Shown: one piece after another, positions 51,540 through 59,914 of the stretch
Numbering within the stretch: position 1 is the first letter of the stretch
How the letters are laid out: every line of letters begins with the position of its first letter
Assembly (NCBI RefSeq): GCF_049319665.1
Contig: NZ_JBMOUD010000013.1
Coordinates: 1-64,000 of the forward strand
DNA from: JBMOUD01 sp049319665
GTDB taxonomy: Bacteria > Pseudomonadota > Gammaproteobacteria > Enterobacterales > Enterobacteriaceae
Reading direction: 5' to 3'
DNA: 64,000 nucleotides
Program-made: the position numbers and the translations under genes
The notes under the pieces: model-generated
What the model was told of the DNA's origin: nothing
Databases searched by the model: none
Seen by the model: only the letters and a program-made list of their open reading frames with translations

Positions 51540-52013
51540 TTAGCGGTAAACGTCGCCTACGTTAGCCACCCCATACCATTCCAACGTCGCCGCAACACGT
51601 TCATCACCCTCAACCGGTGAGCCAGGGAAACTATCCTGCTCAGTAACCGGCTGATAAGCACCATGTTTCACTTCAAAGATCACCGCACCGTCATCTAAAG
51701 AGAGTACGCTGTGCCAAGTGTTAGCGGGGATCTCAAGTAAGCGTAGATCTTCACCTAAGCGCAGTTTGTCGGTCACTTGTCCTTCATCATTATAAATCAG
51801 TACGATAAAGCGGCCTTTAAGTGCAGTCAGTAGTTCCCAGGTATGGGGATGGCGGTGAATTCGTACATAGGTACCCGGTTCCATCGCAATCGCCAAACGT
51901 TGTACCTGATCGCTCTCTTGTGGATGCAGGTTCAGGTTACTACGCAGGCGTGGCGCCTCGGCAGCGCGTTGGCCAAGGTCAGACAGCGTGTCACGGGTAA
52001 TCAACTTTATCAT
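51540..52013 (-). CDS. WbuC-family cupin protein
   Basis: The 157-residue protein is a single cupin of the WbuC type. It has RLRSNLNLHPQESDQVQRL near the N-terminus, the metal-site-like YVRIHRHPHTWELLTAL and a second motif IPANTWHSVLSL. WbuC genes are often near O-antigen clusters, but the biochemical role is unknown. The ATG at 52013 starts MIKLITRDTL with AGGA upstream; a longer in-frame start is less likely. It is convergent with uvrD across the structured element. Confidence 0.82.
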   Translation of the reverse strand: MIKLITRDTLSDLGQRAAEAPRLRSNLNLHPQESDQVQRLAIAMEPGTYVRIHRHPHTWELLTALKGRFIVLIYNDEGQVTDKLRLGEDLRLLEIPANTWHSVLSLDDGAVIFEVKHGAYQPVTEQDSFPGSPVEGDERVAATLEWYGVANVGDVYR

Positions 52014-52171
52014 GAGAAATCCTGAGAATGAGTGCACCGGCCTGGCGCGAAAAAAAGGGTAAGATTGCGCGTCGAGTGTAGCCAAAATTTCGCGCTGAGA
52101 TAAGTCTGTAATGCAGATGAACGGCGGTTGAATATTATGCCGAAATGTTGCTGCAATCCCGTGGTTGGCGG

Positions 52172-52201
52172 TTGACAGTCTTTTTCTTCTCGGCGTAACA
52201 T
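52172..52201 (+). promoter_or_regulatory. Promoter of corA
   Basis: TTGACA (52172-52177) and TAACAT (52196-52201) are 18 bases apart. This predicts a leader of about 250 bases before corA. Confidence 0.7.
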
Positions 52202-52278
52202 GCGCGCACTATTATCAGTGAGGATATTTGCCTTGGACGCACCCAGTAGATACTGGCTCAATAACCTGTTCATTAGGT

Positions 52279-52353
52279 ACCACTTCTAAGGCTTTCCTCA
52301 TTGCTGATGGCCTTAGTGGTTGTCAGCGACCGCCGATAAGACGTTCGTCGCTG
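52279..52353 (+). promoter_or_regulatory. Stem-loops in the corA leader
   Basis: ACCAC-TTC-TAAGGC pairs with GCCTTA-GTGGT (52279-52320), and CAGCGAC pairs with GTCGCTG (52324-52353). A structured leader with a small ORF has been described for corA of Salmonella, where Rho-dependent termination controls expression. Confidence 0.6.
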
Positions 52354-52420
52354 TGAGTCAGATCTGAATGTGGTCTGAAACCTGCCGGTGACTTTTCATC
52401 CCGCATTTTTCTGTGTTTCA

Positions 52421-52477
52421 ATGCATTGTCCATACTTTTCACTTAGGGGAGAACGGGCACATGCTCAGTGCTTTTAA
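52421..52477 (+). CDS. Candidate corA leader ORF (CorL-like)
   Basis: This 18-codon ORF (MHCPYFSLRGERAHAQCF) starts 40 bases before corA and runs across the corA ribosome binding site and start in another frame. Salmonella corA has a short translated leader ORF, corL. Similarity of the peptides could not be checked, and no strong ribosome binding site is seen. Confidence 0.3.
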   Translation: MHCPYFSLRGERAHAQCF

Positions 52478-53420
52478 ATTAGATAATAATCGCTTATCCC
52501 GTTTGGAACTGGATGATATAGAAACCGAAGACAATTTGACGTCTTCGTTGTGGGTAGATTTGGTTGAGCCAGACGAGCAGGAGCGTGATCGTGTTCAAAA
52601 TGAACTCGGTCAGAGCTTGGCCACCCGCCCTGAATTGGATGATATCGAAGCCTCGGCACGTTTCTTTGAAGACGAAGATGGCTTGCATATTCACTCCTTC
52701 TTCTATTTTGAAGACGCCGAAGATCATGCGGGTAACAGCACTGTCGCCTTTACCATCCGTGATGGTCGCCTTTATACCTTGCGTGAGCGTGAGCTACCGG
52801 CATTTCGTTTATACCGTATGCGTGCCAGAAACCAGATGTTGGAAGACGGTAACGCTTATGAGCTGCTGCTCGATCTGTTTGAGACAAAAATTGAGCAGTT
52901 GGCCGACGAAATAGAAAATATTTACAGCGACTTGGAAAAACTCAGCCGCATCATCATGGAAGGTCAGCAAGGCGATGAATATGATGCTGCGCTATCTACA
53001 TTGGCAGAGCTGGAAGATATCGGCTGGAAAGTTCGTCTGTGTTTGATGGATACCCAGCGCGCGTTGAATTTCCTGGTACGTAAAGCACGTCTACCTGGCT
53101 CTCAGTTAGAACAGGCACGTGAAGTGCTGCGAGATATTGAATCACTGTTACCGCATAATGAGTCGTTGTTCCAGAAGGTTAACTTCCTGATGCAAGCAGC
53201 GATGGGCTTTATCAACATCGAACAGAACCGCATCATCAAGATCTTCTCGGTTGTTTCTGTGGTGTTCTTGCCACCAACGCTAGTGGCATCGAGCTACGGG
53301 ATGAACTTTGAATTTATGCCAGAACTGAAATGGAGCTTTGGTTATCCTGGCGCCATCGGTTTGATGATGTTGGCAGGCCTTGCTCCTTATCTGTACTTTA
53401 AAGGTAAGAAGTGGCTGTAA
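52461..53420 (+). CDS. corA: Magnesium/cobalt transporter CorA
   Basis: The 319-residue pentameric inner-membrane channel takes up Mg2+ (also Co2+, Ni2+). A large N-terminal cytoplasmic domain is followed by two C-terminal membrane segments joined by the signature YGMNFEFMPE. The ATG at 52461 gives MLSAFKLDNNRLSRLELDD; the in-frame GTG at 52413 is rejected. It is three residues longer than E. coli CorA. Confidence 0.97.
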   Translation: MLSAFKLDNNRLSRLELDDIETEDNLTSSLWVDLVEPDEQERDRVQNELGQSLATRPELDDIEASARFFEDEDGLHIHSFFYFEDAEDHAGNSTVAFTIRDGRLYTLRERELPAFRLYRMRARNQMLEDGNAYELLLDLFETKIEQLADEIENIYSDLEKLSRIIMEGQQGDEYDAALSTLAELEDIGWKVRLCLMDTQRALNFLVRKARLPGSQLEQAREVLRDIESLLPHNESLFQKVNFLMQAAMGFINIEQNRIIKIFSVVSVVFLPPTLVASSYGMNFEFMPELKWSFGYPGAIGLMMLAGLAPYLYFKGKKWL

Positions 53421-53426
53421 TACGTT

Positions 53427-53455
53427 GCCCCTCTCGATAATATTCGCAGAGGGGC
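53427..53455. terminator. Hairpin after corA
   Basis: GCCCCTCT (53427-53434) pairs with AGAGGGGC (53448-53455), shortly after the corA stop. The T-run is poor, so termination is uncertain. Confidence 0.6.
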
Positions 53456-53498
53456 GAAGACTCTCTATTGTTTGCCTATTTATTCCTTCATTGTGCGA

Positions 53499-53594
53499 TT
53501 AACGTGCCACTCGGCGCTGTTGGTAAATCGCGTCAGAAATAAAGCACAGTAACCCTGCCCAGATAAAGCCCTGACGTGTACGTTGTATATCCAT
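53499..53594 (-). pseudogene. rarD: rarD relic: both ends joined, middle deleted
   Basis: A 31-codon minus-strand ORF reads MDIQRTRQG followed by FIWAGLLCFISDAIYQQRR and VAR. The first nine residues match the N-terminus of the drug/metabolite transporter RarD (E. coli MDAKQTRQG), and the rest matches its C-terminal end (FIWVALAIFVMDAIYTQRR). About 265 codons between them are missing and the frame is kept. The position between corA and yigI is exactly that of rarD in E. coli. One membrane segment could still be made, but the carrier cannot function. Confidence 0.85.
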
Positions 53595-53625
53595 TAAATC
53601 CAGACCTTTTTTAACCGACTAAAGC

Positions 53626-54114
53626 TTATCCAACCAGATATGTCGCGTGAGCTGTAGCAATGTGAATGCCACTATCATTATGCAAATCAACGCGTGCTAC
53701 TGAGACTTTATTCCCAGCCCGAATCAGCGAACTGGTAGCGGTGAACGTTTCTCCTCGGCCTGGGCGCAGATAATCTATCTGTAGATTAATTGTGCCAATA
53801 GTTGCCAAACGCTGGCGCATTTCAGCTTCAACGAGCAACTGCTCAGGGCGGTCTTTACGAATCAGCGCACTGCCGACACAAACCAACCCGGCGGCGACGT
53901 CGATAACCGAAGCAATCACTCCTCCGTGGAGAATTCGCTGCGCGGCATTACCCACCAGAGTGTCTTGGTTTGTAAAAATGAGTTCGGCAAAACCATCTTG
54001 CATGGTTTTCAATTGCATACCCAATGCGCGGTTAAATGGCATTTCATAAACAAATATTTCGCCGATTAATTGGCGTGCGGCATCGTGGGTAAGGGTATTC
54101 ATGGTGGAGGACAT
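53626..54114 (-). CDS. yigI: Acyl-CoA thioesterase YigI
   Basis: The 162-residue hotdog-fold protein has the PaaI-type region LHGGVIASVIDVAAGLVCVG and DYLRPGRGETFTATSSLIRA. E. coli YigI hydrolyses medium- and long-chain acyl-CoA. The ATG at 54114 has AGGA seven bases upstream; three other in-frame ATG codons are less well placed. It normally lies next to rarD, of which only a relic remains. Confidence 0.92.
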   Translation of the reverse strand: MSSTMNTLTHDAARQLIGEIFVYEMPFNRALGMQLKTMQDGFAELIFTNQDTLVGNAAQRILHGGVIASVIDVAAGLVCVGSALIRKDRPEQLLVEAEMRQRLATIGTINLQIDYLRPGRGETFTATSSLIRAGNKVSVARVDLHNDSGIHIATAHATYLVG

Positions 54115-54402
54115 GCTTATTTCCTGGATAAAGATCGCAATAGTGGACAAATATTTTTTTAAATCATGCGTTCATTTTACGTTTGCGTATTATTGATCTT
54201 TTACGCACGCATGATAATTCTAACTAATAGTAAATCAGTGGCATTTTGTGTGTAAATACTACAATATTTTAACCATCAATTAACAATATGCCTTGCTGAG
54301 GGTTTTAATTGAAATATTAGGGCATAGACCTAATAAACTTCGAGATGCTGATTGTAACTTTGCATTGTGGAAGATGATGGCAATATCTTTGGGAGAGGAA
54401 TA

Positions 54403-55281
54403 ATGCGCAATTTTTGGATTGCAGGCGCGGCCATGGTGGCGTTACCAGCACTTAGCTATGCAGATGAGGCGACGGTAAAGCAGGTTCACGATCAGCCTGC
54501 TGTACAAGGAAGTATCATCGCTAACCTGTTACAGGAGCATGATAATCCTTTTACGTTATACCCTTACGAATCAAACTATCTGCTTTATACCTACACTAAC
54601 CATATTAACAAACAGGCTATCAAATCATACGATTGGGCCGATAAAGCCAAGCATGATGAAGCTGAATTCCAGTTGAGCCTGGCGTTTCCAATCTGGACGG
54701 GCATTGCTGGTGATAACTCGTTACTTGGGGCGTCTTATACGCAAAAATCCTTTTGGCAAGTGACCAACCGTAGCGGCTCTTCACCATTTAGAGAAACCAA
54801 CTACGAACCGCAACTTTTTATCGCCTGGGCAACAGACTATAGCTTTATGGGCTGGACCCTGCGCGATGCTGAATATGGTTTCAATCACCAGTCTAACGGG
54901 CGTTCAGATCCAACATCGCGCAGTTGGAATCGTATCTATGCGCGCTTCATGGCACAAAATGGTAACTGGCAGGTCGACCTAAAACCTTGGTACCGCATCC
55001 ACGAAAGTGCCAGCAGTGATGACAATCCTGATATCACTAAATACCTGGGTTATTACCGGCTAAAAGTGGGGTATGCCCTGGGAGAAAGCGTGATAAGCGT
55101 CGAGAGTCGCTACAACTGGAACAGCGGTTATGGCAGTGCCAACGTTGGGGTCAGCTACCCGATTACTAAGCATGTGCGCTTCTATACCAAAGTGTTTAGT
55201 GGCTACGGTGAGTCAATGATTGACTACAACTACAAGCAGACTCGCGTGGGTATTGGTATCATGCTCAACGATATGATGTAA
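54403..55281 (+). CDS. pldA: Outer membrane phospholipase A
   Basis: The 292-residue protein has signal peptide MRNFWIAGAAMVALPALSYA, then a 12-strand beta-barrel. The catalytic His and Ser lie in GFNHQSNGRSD, with the Asn in SRSWNR. It degrades phospholipids misplaced in the outer leaflet. The ATG at 54403 is preceded by GGGAGAGGAATA. The last residues lack the usual terminal aromatic, ending LNDMM. Confidence 0.95.
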   Translation: MRNFWIAGAAMVALPALSYADEATVKQVHDQPAVQGSIIANLLQEHDNPFTLYPYESNYLLYTYTNHINKQAIKSYDWADKAKHDEAEFQLSLAFPIWTGIAGDNSLLGASYTQKSFWQVTNRSGSSPFRETNYEPQLFIAWATDYSFMGWTLRDAEYGFNHQSNGRSDPTSRSWNRIYARFMAQNGNWQVDLKPWYRIHESASSDDNPDITKYLGYYRLKVGYALGESVISVESRYNWNSGYGSANVGVSYPITKHVRFYTKVFSGYGESMIDYNYKQTRVGIGIMLNDMM

Positions 55282-55363
55282 CCGTCGACCTGAGGGCCGA
55301 TGGACAACCGTGGCTCGGTAGGTATTTCTGCTATCGAGCACTTTGATTTAGTTGGGGAAACGA

Positions 55364-57196
55364 GTGTCTACGGCGGCAGTAATAAATCAAGAGTTGTTGG
55401 CAGAGCAGGTATTACGTAATACCTTCGGCTATCAACAATTCCGACCAGGTCAGCAAACTATCATCAATACCGCCTTAGCTGGGCGCGATTGTCTGGTTGT
55501 CATGCCTACAGGTGGCGGAAAGTCACTCTGTTATCAAATCCCCGCGCTGGTGATGGATGGCCTAACGTTGGTGGTCTCACCACTGATCTCTTTGATGAAA
55601 GATCAGGTTGATCAACTGATGGCCGCGGGTGTCGAAGCCGGTTGCCTCAACTCGACGCAAACGCGTGAAGAGCAGCAAGAGGTGATGGCTGGCTGTCGCA
55701 CCGGGCGCATAAAAATGCTTTATATCGCCCCGGAACGTTTGGTGATGGGCGATTTCCTCGAGCAGTTGCAGCAGTGGAATCCGGCGATGCTGGCGGTGGA
55801 TGAGGCGCACTGTATTTCACAGTGGGGCCATGATTTCCGCCCGGAATATCGCGCGCTCGGACAACTGAAACAGCGCTATCCTGCTTTGCCAGTCATTGCG
55901 TTGACCGCAACGGCCGATGAGGCAACGCGTAATGACATTGTGCGTTTGCTCTCGCTCAACGATCCGCTTATCCAGATTAGCAGCTTTGACCGGCCCAATA
56001 TTCGTTACACGCTGGTGGAGAAATTCAAACCGCTCGATCAGTTATTGCGCTTTGTGCAGGATCAACGCGGCAAAAGCGGCATTATTTACTGCGGCAGCCG
56101 CGCCAAGGTTGAAGATACCGCCGAGCGTTTGAAAAGCCGTGGCTTAAGCGTCGGCGCTTATCATGCAGGCTTGGACAGTGAAACGCGCTCCCAAGTACAA
56201 GAAGGCTTTCAGCGTGATGATTTACAAATTGTCGTCGCAACTGTGGCCTTCGGCATGGGTATCAACAAACCCAACGTGCGTTTTGTGGTGCATTTCGATA
56301 TTCCCCGCACTATCGAATCTTACTATCAAGAGACTGGGCGCGCTGGGCGCGACGGTTTACCTGCCGAAGCCGTGCTGCTTTATGACCCGGCAGATATGGC
56401 CTGGCTGCGCCGTTGCCTGGATGAAAAACCACCGGGCGCACAGCAAGATGTTGAACGCCACAAGCTCAATGCGATGGGCGCTTTTGCCGAAGCGCAAACT
56501 TGTCGACGTCTGGTGCTGCTCAACTATTTTGGCGAAGGTAAACAACAGCCTTGCGGTAACTGTGATATCTGCCTCGATCCACCCAAGCGTTATGATGGTT
56601 TAATGGACGCGCAGAAAGCCTTGTCTTGTGTTTATCGTGTCGGTCAGCGTTTTGGTTTGGGGTATGTCGTTGAAGTGTTGCGTGGCGCGAATAATCAACG
56701 TATTCGCGAATATGGGCACGACAAACTGCCTATCTATGGTATGGGTCGTGAGCAAAGTAATGAGCATTGGATAAGCGTGGTTCGCCAGCTGATCCACCTT
56801 GGGTTGATTACCCAAAATATTGCTATGCACTCTGCGCTGCAACTTACAGAAGCCGCCCGTCCCTTTTTACGCGGTGAAATTCCGTTGCAGCTTGCCGTAC
56901 CGCGTATTCAGACGTTGAAAATCAAAAGTAGCAGCAGCCAAAAATCTTACGGTGGTAACTACGACCGTAAGCTGTTTGCCAAATTACGTAAACTGCGTAA
57001 AACCTTGGCAGATGAAAACAATGTGCCGCCTTATGTGGTGTTTAACGATACCACCTTGCTGGAAATGTCCGAGCAGCTCCCAGTAAGTCCTAGCGACCTG
57101 TTAGATATTACCGGGGTTGGGCAGCGCAAGCTTGAGCGCTTCGGTCAGCCGTTTATGGCAATGATTCGCGATCATATTGATAATGGCGATGAGTAG
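55364..57196 (+). CDS. recQ: ATP-dependent DNA helicase RecQ
   Basis: The 610-residue SF2 helicase acts in RecF-type recombination and fork repair. Motif I MPTGGGKSLCYQIP, DEAH box (AVDEAHCISQWGHDFRPEY), motif VI QETGRAGRDG, zinc-binding RQC cysteines (CRRL, CGNCDIC) and a C-terminal HRDC domain (about 525-605) are all present. The GTG at 55364 was chosen because GGGGA lies five bases upstream; the TTG at 55352 is the ORF limit. Confidence 0.95.
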   Translation: MSTAAVINQELLAEQVLRNTFGYQQFRPGQQTIINTALAGRDCLVVMPTGGGKSLCYQIPALVMDGLTLVVSPLISLMKDQVDQLMAAGVEAGCLNSTQTREEQQEVMAGCRTGRIKMLYIAPERLVMGDFLEQLQQWNPAMLAVDEAHCISQWGHDFRPEYRALGQLKQRYPALPVIALTATADEATRNDIVRLLSLNDPLIQISSFDRPNIRYTLVEKFKPLDQLLRFVQDQRGKSGIIYCGSRAKVEDTAERLKSRGLSVGAYHAGLDSETRSQVQEGFQRDDLQIVVATVAFGMGINKPNVRFVVHFDIPRTIESYYQETGRAGRDGLPAEAVLLYDPADMAWLRRCLDEKPPGAQQDVERHKLNAMGAFAEAQTCRRLVLLNYFGEGKQQPCGNCDICLDPPKRYDGLMDAQKALSCVYRVGQRFGLGYVVEVLRGANNQRIREYGHDKLPIYGMGREQSNEHWISVVRQLIHLGLITQNIAMHSALQLTEAARPFLRGEIPLQLAVPRIQTLKIKSSSSQKSYGGNYDRKLFAKLRKLRKTLADENNVPPYVVFNDTTLLEMSEQLPVSPSDLLDITGVGQRKLERFGQPFMAMIRDHIDNGDE

Positions 57197-57231
57197 TTTT
57201 TTACTGTGGTAATTTTTGTTTTTAAAGTGAT

Positions 57232-57295
57232 TTATACCAAATAAATTTTTGTCATCAGCCGAGCTATCTGCAAATTGTCAGATGATGGGTATAAT
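57232..57295. repeat. Short ERIC-like element before rhtC
   Basis: The left end TTATACCAAATAAATTT and the right end CTGCAAATTGTCAGATGATG, followed by GGTATAAT, resemble the two termini of ERIC with the central part missing, similar to the short element at 35111. The right end contains a perfect TATAAT (57290-57295). Confidence 0.4.
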
Positions 57296-57343
57296 CCGTC
57301 ACCGAATGATGGTTAGCAGATTTATGCGAAGGGGTAGTACCGG

Positions 57344-57979
57344 ATGTTGATGTTATTTCTAACTGTGGCGATGGTTAATTTAATTGCGTTGATGAGCCCT
57401 GGGCCCGACTTTTTCTTCGTCTCACAAACGGCAGCAAGTCGTTCGCGTCGTGAAGCCATGATGGGCGTCATTGGCATCTCATTAGGCGTGGTTTTCTGGT
57501 CAGGTATTGCGCTGATGGGCTTACATTTGCTGATGGAAAAAATGGCTTGGCTGCATCAAGTTATTACCATCGGCGGTGGGCTTTATTTGTGTTGGATGGG
57601 CTGGCAATTGCTGCGCTCAGCGCGCGCAAGAAAAAATAATGCCTCTGCTGCGAGCGAGAGCAGTGAAGAAAACGTTAAACTGCCGGCACGCGGTAAAACC
57701 TTTATGCGCGGATTGCTGACTAATTTGTCTAACCCAAAAGTGGTTATCTATTTTGGCAGCGTGTTCTCGCTGTTTGTAGGTGATAACGTGGGGGGCACTG
57801 AGCGCTGGGGCTTATTTATCATGATTGTTGCTGAAACCTTTGCCTGGTTCTCGGTGGTGGCGATGGTATTTGCATTACCGGTGATGCGTCGTGGTTATCA
57901 GCGTTTAGCCAAATGGATTGATGGTATTGCTGGCGGCTTGTTTACGTTGTTTGGTCTTCACCTGATTATTTTCCGCTAA
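57344..57979 (+). CDS. rhtC: Threonine exporter RhtC
   Basis: The 211-residue LysE/RhtB-family exporter has about six membrane segments, the signature SPGPDFFFVSQTA and NLSNPKVVIYFGSVF. In E. coli RhtC exports threonine. AAGGGG precedes the start. It is convergent with rhtB. Confidence 0.95.
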   Translation: MLMLFLTVAMVNLIALMSPGPDFFFVSQTAASRSRREAMMGVIGISLGVVFWSGIALMGLHLLMEKMAWLHQVITIGGGLYLCWMGWQLLRSARARKNNASAASESSEENVKLPARGKTFMRGLLTNLSNPKVVIYFGSVFSLFVGDNVGGTERWGLFIMIVAETFAWFSVVAMVFALPVMRRGYQRLAKWIDGIAGGLFTLFGLHLIIFR

Positions 57980-58000
57980 CATATTGCCCTTCAAATATTC

Positions 58001-58035
58001 TGTCGTGAGATGCTCTGAAGCAGCATCTCACGACA
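58001..58035. terminator. Hairpin between rhtC and rhtB
   Basis: TGTCGTGAGATGCT and AGCATCTCACGACA form a perfect 14-base stem with a 7-base loop, central to the convergent pair. Confidence 0.75.
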
Positions 58036-58048
58036 TCGCTTAGCAAGA

Positions 58049-58669
58049 TTATACTTTTCTCGCCGAGGCCAGCAGTAACCCCACCAGCATAAACATTGAA
58101 CCGAAGATGCGATTTAATAGCTTCATCTGACGAGGTGTTTTCAACCACGCGGCAATACGTTTTGCCAGGGTGGCATAACCAATCATCACCACAATATCAA
58201 CCAACACGGTAGTCACGCCCAAAATCACGTACTGCTCAGCTTGCGGCTGGTTAGCATTGATAAACTGGGGGAACAGCGCGGCTAGAAATACAATACTTTT
58301 AGGATTCGTCAGATTAACCAGTACAGCGCGTTTAAACAGGCGACTGCGCGGCATACTGCTTGCCAGTGCGTTGAGGTCTAACGAACCTGCTGCACGCCAT
58401 TGGCAAATCCCCAGCCAAACCAGATAACCTGCCCCTAACCATTTCAATAGTTCAAAAGCCAGCAGCGACTGGGAAATCAATGCACCTAAGCCAATTCCGA
58501 CTAATACAATGTGGGTGGTAAGCCCGACCTGTAAGCCGGCGATAGAGGCAACTGCCCCACGATAGCCATGGCTAATACCCGTGCTCATGGTGTTAATTGC
58601 ACCAGAACCAGGGGACAAGCTTAAAATTATGGTGGTCAGGAGATAAGTTAGCCACCAGTCCATCGTCAT
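58049..58669 (-). CDS. rhtB: Homoserine/homoserine lactone exporter RhtB
   Basis: The 206-residue LysE/RhtB-family exporter has the signature SPGSGAINTMSTGISHGYRG and NLTNPKSIVFLAALFPQF. The ATG at 58669 has AAGGAG seven bases upstream; the in-frame start at 58705 is rejected. A paralogue of rhtC, encoded on the opposite strand. Confidence 0.95.
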   Translation of the reverse strand: MTMDWWLTYLLTTIILSLSPGSGAINTMSTGISHGYRGAVASIAGLQVGLTTHIVLVGIGLGALISQSLLAFELLKWLGAGYLVWLGICQWRAAGSLDLNALASSMPRSRLFKRAVLVNLTNPKSIVFLAALFPQFINANQPQAEQYVILGVTTVLVDIVVMIGYATLAKRIAAWLKTPRQMKLLNRIFGSMFMLVGLLLASARKV

Positions 58670-58783
58670 GATACTGCTCCTTAAGGCGGTCATTTTGTGG
58701 CACAATACGCTATTGTTAACTATTACGCTACGGTTGCAAAATAACGGTTACTTTAGCTTGTCACTCTATTTTGGGATCAGCCA

Positions 58784-59776
58784 ATGTCATCAAATTATGA
58801 GCGGTGGTTAACCCGCGAGCGCGAGTTTTCTGCATTCGCGACTGGCCCATTGTTGGACTTCTGGCGCACGAGAGAAGAAGCGCAATTTCTCGGGGTGGAT
58901 AACGTCCCTATCCGCTATGTCCGTTATTGTTCCGCCAAGCACAATAAAGTGATTTTGGTATCAACAGGACGTATTGAAAGCTATGTGAAATACGCGGAAG
59001 TCGCCTATGACCTGTTCCATCGAGGTTTCGACGTCTTTATCATGGATCATCGTGGTCAAGGGCGCTCTGGGCGAGTATTGAAGAACTCGAGCTGCGGACA
59101 TGTCGAACGTTTTGATGATTATGTTGCCGATCTAGGCACTTTCTATCAGTTAGAAATTGCCCCGCGTCGCTACGCCAAGAAATTTGCGCTGGCCCACTCG
59201 ATGGGCGGTGCCATTCTTTCCCTCTTTTTGGCACGGACGTCGGGTCGATTCGACGCAGCGGCGCTTTGTGCGCCGATGATTGGTATTCCCTTGCCGTTGC
59301 CTTTGTGGATATCGCGTAAGATTTTAAATTGGGTGGAAAAGTACCCTCGGCGGCGCAATAGCTATGCCTTGGGAACCGGCCAATGGAATCCCGCACCTTT
59401 TGGTGTTAACCGAGTGACACATAGCCGGGCACGTTATCGGCGTAATGTACGCTTTTATGCTGACGGCCCCGACCTGCGCGTTGGCGGGCCAACTTATCAT
59501 TGGGTGCGCGAAAGTATCCATGCTGGTGAACAAATTTTACTCGAAGCCAAAAATATCTCTACGCCATTGCTATTATTACAGGCAGACGATGAAAGAGTGG
59601 TCGATAACCGCGCCCAGTTTGCGTTTTGCCAGGCAATGTCTGCTGCGGGTCATCCTTGCGAAGGCAACCAGCCGTTGCTGATTGAGGGAACCCGGCATGA
59701 AATTTTGTTCGAGCGCGACCCAATGCGTACCAAGGCGCTTGATACCATCATGCGATTTTTTGCACGGTACACTTAG
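58784..59776 (+). CDS. pldB: Lysophospholipase L2
   Basis: The 330-residue alpha/beta hydrolase has the nucleophile elbow AHSMGGAIL, an MDHRGQGRSG oxyanion-region motif and a C-terminal GTRHEILFE with the catalytic histidine. It hydrolyses lysophospholipids and is associated with the inner membrane in E. coli. A hairpin (59804-59832) follows. Next to yigL, as in E. coli. Confidence 0.95.
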   Translation: MSSNYERWLTREREFSAFATGPLLDFWRTREEAQFLGVDNVPIRYVRYCSAKHNKVILVSTGRIESYVKYAEVAYDLFHRGFDVFIMDHRGQGRSGRVLKNSSCGHVERFDDYVADLGTFYQLEIAPRRYAKKFALAHSMGGAILSLFLARTSGRFDAAALCAPMIGIPLPLPLWISRKILNWVEKYPRRRNSYALGTGQWNPAPFGVNRVTHSRARYRRNVRFYADGPDLRVGGPTYHWVRESIHAGEQILLEAKNISTPLLLLQADDERVVDNRAQFAFCQAMSAAGHPCEGNQPLLIEGTRHEILFERDPMRTKALDTIMRFFARYT

Positions 59777-59803
59777 TTTTATTCAGATGGTTTTGATTAG
59801 AGA

Positions 59804-59832
59804 GCGGTGATTAGGCTGGGCTAATCACTCGC
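59804..59832. terminator. Hairpin after pldB
   Basis: GTGATTAG (59807-59814) and CTAATCAC (59821-59828) pair around GCTGGG, extended by GCG/CGC. It lacks a T-run, so termination may be weak. Confidence 0.5.
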
Positions 59833-59914
59833 GTATCCTGTTATTGCACGTACCATTCTACTTAAAGAATTCTATGCAAGAATTCTACATCCACAGAGGT
59901 TAGAACCTAACGCT

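Noticed and set aside
51295..51565. Overlapping ORFs of about 80 codons on both strands in the structured element
   Set aside because: Arg/Ser/Ala-rich translations caused by GC-rich palindromes; no ribosome binding site and no recognisable domain. The region is better described by its hairpins.
59865..59887. Direct repeat AAGAATTCTA twice before yigL
   Set aside because: Only 10 bases long and easily due to chance; no promoter or operator could be built on it.
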